Program-made: the position numbers and the translations under genes | Assembly: GCF_008274585.1 (NCBI RefSeq) | Contig: NZ_VTRT01000006.1 | Span: forward strand, 1 to 64,000 | Direction: 5' to 3' | DNA: 64,000 bases | Origin: Pedobacter sp. BS3 | Lineage (GTDB): Bacteria; Bacteroidota; Bacteroidia; Sphingobacteriales; Sphingobacteriaceae | Notes under the pieces: model-generated | Database searches by the model: none | The model's input: only the letters and a program-made list of their open reading frames with translations | What the model was told of the DNA's origin: nothing | Part shown: in pieces, positions 15,126 to 23,400 of the stretch | Layout of the letters: every line of letters begins with the position of its first letter | How positions within the stretch are numbered: position 1 is the stretch's first letter

Positions 15126-16547
15126 ATGAGAAGAAACTGCGGTTCCGAAACGCTTATTCCTGACGTAGAGATTATTGATATTGCCGAAGAAGGTAAGGGC
15201 GTAGGTAAAGCCAGCGACCTGGTGCTGTTTATTGATAAGGGTGTTCCCGGCGATATGGTTGATGTATCGGTATATCGCAAGAAGAAGAACTTCGCGGAAG
15301 CAAAAATTACAGGCTTCAAACGATTATCGTCACACCGTACAGAGCCCTTTTGCCAGCATTTTGGCGTATGCGGTGGCTGCAAATGGCAGCACATGACTTA
15401 CGGTGCACAGTTACAGTACAAGCAGAAAAGCGTAACCGATGCCTTGACCCGTTTAGCCAAAACAGACCTTACCGGGCTTGAACCGATTCTGCCGTCTGCC
15501 GAAACGCAATTCTATCGTAATAAGCTCGAATTTACATTCTCGAATAAGCGCTGGCTAACCGGTGCCGATGATATAACTCCGGATAGTATCGATATGAATG
15601 CGCTCGGTTTTCATGTGCCGCTGCGGTTCGATAAAATACTCGATATTGAGAAATGCTGGCTGCAGGCTGACCCTTCAAACGAAATCCGTAATAAAATAAG
15701 GCAATATGCGTTGGTTAATCAACTTTCGTTTTACGATTTGCGTAATCACGAAGGTGCGCTTCGCAACCTGATCATCCGCACCAGCTCAACCGGTGAGCTT
15801 ATGGTGATCGTGGTTTTCGCTTATGCGGATGATGAACTGATCAACGACTTGATGGAGTATGTAAAACAGGAGTTTCCGCAAATTACCTCGTTGCTCTACA
15901 TCTGCAACCAGAAAAAGAACGACACCATTTTTGACCAGGAAATTCATGTATATGCCGGTCGCGATCATATTTTTGAAGAAATGCAGGGGCTGCGGTTTAA
16001 GATCGGGCCTAAGTCATTTTATCAAACCAATTCCCGGCAGGCGCATGAGCTGTACAAAATAGCCCATGATTTTGCCGGCTTTACCGGTAACGAACTGGTC
16101 TATGATTTGTACACCGGAGCCGGAACCATTGCCAACTTTGTAGCCCGGTCGGTAAAGAAAGTAATTGGGGTAGAGTACGTTCCAAGCGCTATCGAAGACG
16201 CCAAAATCAACTCGACTATTAATCATATCGACAATACCGAATTTTATGCCGGGGATATGAAAGATGTGCTTACCGCCGGGTTTATGAATCAGCACGGTAA
16301 ACCCGACGTAGTTATTACCGACCCGCCGCGGGCCGGTATGCATGCCGATGTGGTTAGCCGTTTGCTGGAAATGGAAGCGCCAAAGATAGTTTACGTAAGT
16401 TGCAATGCTGCTACGCAGGCCCGCGATATTGCGTTGCTGAAAGAAAAATACGACGTAAAACGCATTCGCCCTGTAGATATGTTTCCGCATACCCAGCACG
16501 TAGAAAATGTAGTATTGTTAACTTTGCGGATGGTTGAACAGAATTGA
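15126..16547 (+). CDS. rlmD: 23S rRNA (uracil-5-)-methyltransferase RlmD (TrmA family)
   Basis: A 473-residue SAM-dependent methyltransferase of the RlmD/TrmA family, making 5-methyluridine in 23S rRNA. Order: TRAM-like RNA-binding region (EIIDIAEEGKGVGKASDLV), the iron-sulfur cysteines FCQHFGVCGGCKW near residue 80, SAM motif DLYTGAGTIANF near 325, ITDPPRAGMH near 402 and the catalytic Cys in VYVSCNAAT near 425. I chose ATG 15126; a TTG three codons earlier overlaps the -7 box. The position methylated in E. coli is U1939; paralogues (RlmC) modify another site, so the exact target is inferred. Confidence 0.9.
   Translation: MRRNCGSETLIPDVEIIDIAEEGKGVGKASDLVLFIDKGVPGDMVDVSVYRKKKNFAEAKITGFKRLSSHRTEPFCQHFGVCGGCKWQHMTYGAQLQYKQKSVTDALTRLAKTDLTGLEPILPSAETQFYRNKLEFTFSNKRWLTGADDITPDSIDMNALGFHVPLRFDKILDIEKCWLQADPSNEIRNKIRQYALVNQLSFYDLRNHEGALRNLIIRTSSTGELMVIVVFAYADDELINDLMEYVKQEFPQITSLLYICNQKKNDTIFDQEIHVYAGRDHIFEEMQGLRFKIGPKSFYQTNSRQAHELYKIAHDFAGFTGNELVYDLYTGAGTIANFVARSVKKVIGVEYVPSAIEDAKINSTINHIDNTEFYAGDMKDVLTAGFMNQHGKPDVVITDPPRAGMHADVVSRLLEMEAPKIVYVSCNAATQARDIALLKEKYDVKRIRPVDMFPHTQHVENVVLLTLRMVEQN
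16519..16526 (+). promoter_or_regulatory. -7 box inside the 3' end of rlmD
   Basis: TAACTTTG, an exact TAnnTTTG, lies within the last codons of rlmD and 22 bp before the ATG at 16549, giving the next gene its own promoter. Confidence 0.45.
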
Positions 16548-16548
16548 A

Positions 16549-16944
16549 ATGGACTTACAGGATTTATTAAACCAGGAAAACAGCGGTGACGGACAACAGA
16601 AAGCAAGTCCGTTAAAAAGCCTTGAAACAGACCTGAAATTTTACAGCGACTCTATGAAAGAAGTGGCCGTAGAAATTATGGTCGAAGGCATTTCGGCATA
16701 TCCCATTTTCATTGCTCACCAGCATGAAGTAAATATCGGTGAAGTTATTCTGGACAGAAACGAACTGAACACCGAGTGGACCATCCAGGTTTCAACCCTG
16801 GAGGAATTTGTAGAGCGCAATATTATACACGAGGATAAAAAAGAGCTCTTTATTAAACATTACAAAAGCGCCCACAAATACATGTGCCTATTTGTAATTG
16901 TACCCGAAGGCGCTAATTTTGTGTTTTACCCGTATACAGGTTAA
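16549..16944 (+). CDS. conserved-looking hypothetical protein, 131 residues
   Basis: I do not recognise a named domain. From ATG 16549 the protein is soluble, acidic, and starts with a Gln/Asn/Ser-rich tail (DLLNQENSGDGQQKASP) followed by a compact alpha/beta region with an FIAHQHEVNIGEVILD segment and a hydrophobic C-terminal strand (MCLFVIVPEGANFVFYPY). No signal peptide. It directly follows rlmD (the start lies 1 nt after its stop), but has an internal promoter box. Codon use resembles its neighbours, so it is a real gene. A TTG 15 nt upstream is an alternative start. Confidence 0.7.
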   Translation: MDLQDLLNQENSGDGQQKASPLKSLETDLKFYSDSMKEVAVEIMVEGISAYPIFIAHQHEVNIGEVILDRNELNTEWTIQVSTLEEFVERNIIHEDKKELFIKHYKSAHKYMCLFVIVPEGANFVFYPYTG

Positions 16945-17028
16945 AGTAAAAAGTCAAAATTAAAAATTAAAAAGCTGCAAAGCGCTCACCTTTTAAGGCT
17001 GACTTTGAATTAACAGTAATTTAGTAAC

Positions 17029-17538
17029 ATGGCCGATAAAAACGTACTCATACTCAATAACAAGCAGGTGCAGCAGCGTATAGACCGCATGGCCTACCAG
17101 ATTTGGGAAGATAATCTTACTGAAAAAGAGCTGGTCATGGCCGGCATTGCCGATTGCGGTTATGTGCTGGCACAGCGGGTAACGCAGGTGCTCGAAAAAA
17201 TTTCGGGTATCAGGGTTATCCTGATGAAAATAGAGCTTGATAAAGACAGTACTCATCTAAAGGCTAAAACAGATATTGATATTGAGCAATGCGCCAATAA
17301 GGTAGTGGTGCTGGCTGATGATGTGCTGAACAGCGGTCGTACGCTGGCTTACGGATTGGGCGTTTTCCTGGATATACCACTTAAAAAGCTGCGCACTATG
17401 GTTATGGTAGACCGTAGCCACCGTGTTTTCCCGGTAACCACCGATTTTACTGGTATTGCGCTGGCTACCGTTTTAAAAGAGCACGTGGATGTTTCGTTAG
17501 GAACAAAAACAGGTAAGGACTTTGTTTCGCTGCGGTAG
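17029..17538 (+). CDS. phosphoribosyltransferase family protein
   Basis: A 169-residue type I PRTase. The PRPP loop is VVVLADDVLNSGRTL around residues 89-103 (D-D then S-G-R-T). An ADCGYVLAQRV segment at about 40-50 is the first PPi-binding loop. It resembles PyrR/Hpt-like PRTases of Bacteroidota. PyrR would couple uracil PRTase activity to pyr mRNA control, but no pyr genes are nearby, so substrate and role stay open. A weak TGACTTTG at 17000-17007 may be its promoter. The convergent NACHT gene ends 21 bp downstream. Confidence 0.8.
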   Translation: MADKNVLILNNKQVQQRIDRMAYQIWEDNLTEKELVMAGIADCGYVLAQRVTQVLEKISGIRVILMKIELDKDSTHLKAKTDIDIEQCANKVVVLADDVLNSGRTLAYGLGVFLDIPLKKLRTMVMVDRSHRVFPVTTDFTGIALATVLKEHVDVSLGTKTGKDFVSLR

Positions 17539-17559
17539 ACCCGTTAATCTTCCGTACAG

Positions 17560-20142
17560 TCACAAATTGGTATATATTTCTTTCTTTGTTCCCCGGTATG
17601 CAGGCGAAATAAGATAGTCCAGCGAGATATTTTCTTCTTCTGCCAGAAGCTGTAGCTGATACCGGCTTTCAGCCAGTTTATCATTATCGCCCAGCATGGT
17701 ATAAATATCAATTAGCAGGTAATAGAGTATGATCTGGTTGAGAACAATCCCGTTTTCCTTAAAAATTTTAATACCCTCCAGCGCATCCTGAATGCTTTGG
17801 GTAAAGTTTTCCTTGTTCTTATTCAGTTCGGCCTTTAGTATCAGTAACATGGCTTTGGCATAATTGGTAAATGTGTACCCTTCGTAGTTGGTTCTGATGG
17901 CTGTAAGCGTTTTTGCAATTTTTTCGGCAGATTCATTCTGGTTAAGACGGGCGCATGCTATCCCCAGCAGGGTAAGCATATAAATAGAAAAGCTTGAACG
18001 CTTATAAAAAAGCTGCGGGTGAATCTCACGTATCGCCATGATAATATTTAATGCTGATGCTTTGTCTCCATAAAATATATTCACAAGTGTTATGAATACA
18101 TAAGTAATAATCTGTTCAGGCGCAATATTATCGGTTGTCCGGGATGTAAATAATCCGGAAAATTCTTTTAATGTTTTGATGCTATCCGTTAATTCCCTAT
18201 TAGAAACAGGTATATCAGAAATCTTGCGATAGATCAAACAAAGTGCTTTAAGCGGATAAGCCAGCCAGCTATCCTGAGGAGGTTTAACCTTGCTTAAATA
18301 CTCAAATTCTGTTTCAATTTGCTTTTTATCGCATTCCAGAGTGGCAATGATCACCAAAATAAAATGGTAAATGATGGCTTCATCCTCATGTTCTGTAAGG
18401 CTGAGCAGCGAGTAAATGGCCTCTTTATAACAGGGATCCATAAAATCAAAGTGCACCAGCTCATTGATAAAAGCCTGATGTAACTGCCGTATGGTTGCTA
18501 CCATTTCCGGCTTTTGCTTTATTTTATTGCTTTTCAGGGTTTCTGCAATAAAAAGTATGATGTAATTTTTTTCGTTCAGGGTAATATGAAGATTTAAGAT
18601 CCCGGTAAGCGGTTTTAAATCATTATTCATTACCGTGTACCTGATGGCCCATTGCAGCAGATGGAGCCGTACCTGCGCCATCTCATATTCCATATTGATA
18701 TAGTTAAATAATTGCGCATTAACCCTGCGGTCGAATTTTTCTAATATTTCTATGAACAAAAAATACTCGAATATATTGGGATGAATAAAGCGGATGATCT
18801 CCCGTGGGTGCGTGCTTTCAAAATGCTTTTCTTCCAGCAGGATGCCATCTACCAGCAACTGCTCATAAGCATTTTTCAGCATGGTTATTTCCTGCAAAAT
18901 AGATTCCTTGTATATCAGGTTACCTTTTTTAGCATAGTCTGTGATCTGGATGATCCGCTTTAGCAGGATGAGCTTTTCAGTATAATTTTTAGACAGGTAG
19001 ATTTTCTGTCGCACAAACCGTGATATGAGCTCATAATAGCTCAGATTTGCGTGGTAATCAAAATCGCGGTTCTCTTCTTTTAGCTGGTAATAAAGCTGGA
19101 TATAAAAAGGATATTTAAACTGCGACCAAAGCTTGGGATTGATCTTATCCAATTCCACATGGTCAATTTTGGTAACGATCTGGGTGATCTCTTTATCTGT
19201 AAGAGGCGGAACGTTTGAAAAATCATCCAGCTGGAAGTAATTACCGCAAAACCACTGCGATTTTAGGTAGGCCGAATGCCGTATACGGTCGTAAAACGTT
19301 ATCCAGGTAATAGACCGCATGCTCAGTATTATTTTTAACCATTTGTTACTATCGTTAGCGCAGATAAAATTGGTTAAGCTATCAAAAAGATGGCTGATCT
19401 GGTCTTTCCTGAACAAAATCTCATCAAACCCATCCATAATAAGTACAATTTTTCCGCGACATTCATCAGGATGCTGATTGAAATAATCGATAAAGCTTTG
19501 GTTTATGCTGAACCCGAGCTGTTCATTAATCCAGCTTTCAATATCCAGGGTTACATTATCGGCATTTGAAAGCATATTGGCATTTACAAACAGGATAATG
19601 GAATTTGCATGGGGAGCATCGTTGCCCCGAAACAGGTTTTCTACCAAATGGCTTAACAGGATGGTTTTTCCATAGCCCGGTTGTGATATAAAGCAGGTAA
19701 AACTATAGTTACTCTTTAAAAAATAATCGATATCACGTTCGGCAAACTGCCTGCTAACCGTTAAATTGTAAGGAATTCCCGAACGGTTCTGAATAGTTTT
19801 CAGGGTAAAATCAGTAATAGATTGCGCCCGTTGCTGTACCGCCTCCCATTTGCCAGGCTGTATGCTTACCGATGCTAAAGTTTCTGTTGTACAAAATTCT
19901 TCCCAGCTTTCCACATCTATAAATTCACATAGCACGGATATGGTAAAAACCGAGAACTGATGCTTTGCATCGGCAAAACCATACAGGCGTTTTATAGTGG
20001 TTTCGCTGATGCTCTTATGAACCTTTCTGCTTATTTCCATGGCGATGGTTTTGCAGTCGGCAGGTGTGACTATCTTAATTCCGGCTTTAAATTGTACTAA
20101 TTTCTTTAATTGATCTAAGTGTGAAGGGCTAAGTTTCGGCAT
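17560..20142 (-). CDS. HTH-NACHT-TPR STAND NTPase
   Basis: An 860-residue cytoplasmic protein. Residues 1-85 (SETTIKRLYGFADAK then VLCEFIDVESWEEF) resemble a small helix-turn-helix-like N-terminal domain common in Bacteroidota signalling proteins. A NACHT ATPase follows: Walker A QPGYGKT ending at 160, Walker B IVLIMDGFDE at 232-241 with the NACHT-typical small residue then DE, and IILSMR as the sensor Arg. Residues about 330-500 are helical; 600-860 look like TPR-type helical pairs. STAND proteins with this layout act as ligand-triggered switches. No nuclease, protease, TIR or membrane effector is visible, so transcription control is more likely than abortive defence. It is divergent from the first giant adhesin gene across a 326-bp region containing repeated motifs. 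Confidence 0.75.
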   Translation of the reverse strand: MPKLSPSHLDQLKKLVQFKAGIKIVTPADCKTIAMEISRKVHKSISETTIKRLYGFADAKHQFSVFTISVLCEFIDVESWEEFCTTETLASVSIQPGKWEAVQQRAQSITDFTLKTIQNRSGIPYNLTVSRQFAERDIDYFLKSNYSFTCFISQPGYGKTILLSHLVENLFRGNDAPHANSIILFVNANMLSNADNVTLDIESWINEQLGFSINQSFIDYFNQHPDECRGKIVLIMDGFDEILFRKDQISHLFDSLTNFICANDSNKWLKIILSMRSITWITFYDRIRHSAYLKSQWFCGNYFQLDDFSNVPPLTDKEITQIVTKIDHVELDKINPKLWSQFKYPFYIQLYYQLKEENRDFDYHANLSYYELISRFVRQKIYLSKNYTEKLILLKRIIQITDYAKKGNLIYKESILQEITMLKNAYEQLLVDGILLEEKHFESTHPREIIRFIHPNIFEYFLFIEILEKFDRRVNAQLFNYINMEYEMAQVRLHLLQWAIRYTVMNNDLKPLTGILNLHITLNEKNYIILFIAETLKSNKIKQKPEMVATIRQLHQAFINELVHFDFMDPCYKEAIYSLLSLTEHEDEAIIYHFILVIIATLECDKKQIETEFEYLSKVKPPQDSWLAYPLKALCLIYRKISDIPVSNRELTDSIKTLKEFSGLFTSRTTDNIAPEQIITYVFITLVNIFYGDKASALNIIMAIREIHPQLFYKRSSFSIYMLTLLGIACARLNQNESAEKIAKTLTAIRTNYEGYTFTNYAKAMLLILKAELNKNKENFTQSIQDALEGIKIFKENGIVLNQIILYYLLIDIYTMLGDNDKLAESRYQLQLLAEEENISLDYLISPAYRGTKKEIYTNL

Positions 20143-20227
20143 GGTAATTAACTATTAGGTCACTCGGTTTATTTTTTAAGGAAAATACGAATTAATAATA
20201 CGGTAATGGCAATGAAAGGTTATGCAA

Positions 20228-20400
20228 TGAACAAAATGAATAAACTGAACATGAAATAATAGATGGATTGACTAATTGGTTGTTAGGGTTTTATTTATAT
20301 CGGTTGTTCACATAATAGGTTTTATGATAAACTCTTTAAATTAATTTTTGAATAAAATGAATGAAAAGTTGGACGGACACGTGCAACTGAATAAGTTGAA
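20228..20400. promoter_or_regulatory. iterated TGAAYAARNTGAA motifs in the divergent NACHT/adhesin region
   Basis: Four 13-bp direct repeats: TGAACAAAATGAA (20228-20240), TGAATAAACTGAA (20237-20249, sharing TGAA with the first), TGAATAAAATGAA (20349-20361) and TGAATAAGTTGAA (20388-20400). All have the same orientation. The stretch 20143-20468 holds no gene and is AT-rich. They could be binding sites for a regulator of the divergent genes; AT-rich chance similarity is not excluded. Confidence 0.4.
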
Positions 20401-20468
20401 TAACGTTTGAAGAAATACATATTAATAATATTGAGCAATAATTGTCTTTTAAGCTCAATTTATTTAAT

Positions 20469-23400
20469 ATGACATTAACCTATACTCCTGCGGAAAAACA
20501 AAAACGATGCCCCATTTTTAGTTTTAACTTATTACTATTAGCATTAACGTTTTTGTGTTTAACATCGTATGCGCAGCAACCTGTGCAACGCGTTTATGCC
20601 AATTCTGCCCAAAAAAGCGCAGACGATTATCTTCTGATCATTAAAGCCGGGTATGTTGAAAATGAAGGACAGGCCGTGGATGGTAATCCCCAAAATGCCG
20701 CTACGCTTAATTCAACGGTTGTAAATGTGCTCGGTGCAAATATTGGAGGTCAGGCAGCCCTACGTTTACGCTTTACCGGTGCCGATAAACCTTCGGCAGG
20801 TGTTCCACTTACCATAAAGCTGGGTATAGGCGGCAACGTGCTGTCAGCATTAGACGGTTTAACGGTGCAGGCCGTGAACGGCGCCGCTACCAGCAATAAT
20901 GGCAATGGTAATGAGGTTGGGCCGGTTTACAAAGCATCCAGCCTGGTAAACCTGCTGGGCGGTGAAAACCAGGTAGAGTTTACCATTACGCCAACTGTTG
21001 CTTACGATGGTGTAAAAATAAAGCTCGGTGGAACCGGGGATATTTTATCCGCGGGAGTATTAGCATCAGCAAAAGTATACCATGCTTATTTTACCAAACC
21101 CGCTACCGGCGTGGTATGTAATGCCCCCATTGACCTGTTGTATGGCTCTACCGGTAACCTTGCCGGCAGCCTTAACCCGGTAGAAAATCCGGGTAATGCC
21201 ATTGATGGAAATGAAAATTCTTCGGCATTGCTTCGTGCCAATGTCAGCGCTTTAAATAAAACCTTTCTTACAGCCGTATATCCCTCATTATCAAAAGCCG
21301 GCGATTCTATACGGTTGGTTATTCAGCCGCAAGGCACCGGTTTATTAGATGCTACCTTATTAGCCTCTAATTTTACCGTACGTACCTATAAAGACAATAC
21401 CGATAACGGCGCCCTTGCATTGCAATCCTCATTTCTCCATTTAAGCCTGTTAGGCGGTTCGGGCAATAAATATGTATTGACCTATCCGGTAAATAAAGCC
21501 TTTAACAGGATACAACTATCGTTGGGCGAAGGCCTGGTCAATGCATTGAGCGGGTTATACGTGTACGAGATGGGCCGGATTGCACCCAGTCCCGTTATAC
21601 AGGCGCCGGGCCTATCAGGTAATACCTTGACCGTATGCCAGGGTATAGCGCTCGATATATCCATAACCAACCCGGAGACCGACGCTGTCTATAAGTGGTT
21701 TGATGCCGAAACCGGTGGCAGTGAAGTAACCAACGGCGTTTCGGCAAATGGCACATTGTTTTCTCCCACCGGGCTGGCGGCAGGAAGTCATGATTTTTAT
21801 GTTGCCGTATACAGAAACGGATGTACCGATCCCGCATCGGGCCGTACAAAGGTAACCATCATCGTTACCCCGGCAGCTACAGCAGCACAAATAACCGCTC
21901 CGGGAACAAGCGTTTGCCCGGGACAGACCGCCACGCTGGCAGCGCCTTCGCTAACAACAGCCGGAAGCATCAGTAATCCAGTATTCACCTGGTATTTTGA
22001 CCAGGCTAAAACCTTGCCGGTAACCAGCGGCACTACAGACGGGGTAACCTATACCTTAAATGCCGACGGCTCGCTGAATATATCCGGCTTAACCGCCACC
22101 AAAAGCTACTATGTGAGCGTACAGGGCACAGGTGTTTGCGAGAATGTTGCCGGCGATCTGAAAGAAGTGACCGTAACGGTAAATACTACACCGCAGCCTG
22201 CACTAAACCTTTCGGGAACACAGATCATCGGCACCGGCGGAACCTTGCAGTTAGAGGCAACCTCGGCCGGAGCAACAGCCTTCCAATGGTATAAAGATGG
22301 CAATCCGCTTTCGGGCGAAACAGCAGCAACGTTAACCAGGAGTAATGTAACAAGCGCCGACGCCGGCGTATATACGGTAATTGCTTTTGGTGCCGGCGGA
22401 TGTGCTTCTGTTGTCAGTGTGCCGGTTACCATACAGGTGGCAGGCTTTGGCAGCACCAAAACCGTTAGCGGCTTAAATGCCGATGGCAAGATCGAGGCCG
22501 GCTCAACGCTGACGTACACCATAACGGTAAGCAATACCGGTTCAACAACGTTAACGGGCATTACCATCAGCGACCAGATCCCGGCCGGAACCACGTATGT
22601 AGCTGCCTCGGCCGATAACGGCGGCGCTTTAACCGGCAGTACATTGAACTGGACGATTGATGTCCCTGCCGGAGATAACAAGGCCGTAAGCTTCCAGGTA
22701 AAAGTAACCGATGATCTGACCGGGCTGGCTGCCATTGGCAATACAGCTACCGTAACTAATCCGGCCGATCCCGGCAATCCGCAAAACCCGGAAGTTCCGC
22801 CAACGCCGACCGATCAGCAGCGGACATTTACCAGCACCAAAACCGTAAGCGGTTTAGATGCAAACGGTAAGATCACGGCCGGATCCGAATTAACCTATAC
22901 CATCACCATACAAAATACCGGTAACGTTGCCCTTACGGGGATAACCGTAGCCGACCCGATCCCGGCGAATACTACGTATGTAGATGCATCGGCCGATAAT
23001 GGCGGCACATTAACGGCCGGTGTGCTGAACTGGACAGTAGATGTTCCCGTAGGGCAGAGCAGATCGGTAAGCTTCCGGGTTACGGTTCCCGGCGATTTAA
23101 CAGGTATTCCGTCTATCGGGAATAAAGCAACGATAACCGATCCGGCTGATCCGGGCAATCCGCAAAACCCGGAAGTACCGCCAACACCTACCGATCAGCA
23201 GCGGACATTTACCAGCACCAAAACCGTAAGCGGTTTGAATACCGATGGTAAGATCGATGCCGGTTCTGAGCTGACCTATACCATCACCATTCAAAATACC
23301 GGAAATGTTTCCTTAGCAGGTCTGTCGGTAACCGACCCGATCCCGGCCAACACCATTTATGTGGACGGATCGGCCGATAATGGCGGTGTGCTTACAGCCG

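Noticed and set aside
16014-16499. 161-residue minus-strand frame in rlmD
   Set aside because: Shadow of the methyltransferase gene; no motif.
17560-20142. Antiphage Avs/NACHT defence gene
   Set aside because: No effector domain, no defence neighbours, and an HTH-like N-terminus; a regulator is better supported.
22109-22777. 222-residue open frame on the minus strand over the DUF11 repeats
   Set aside because: Antisense shadow of strongly biased repeat DNA; repeated in each unit and without a start signal or family match.
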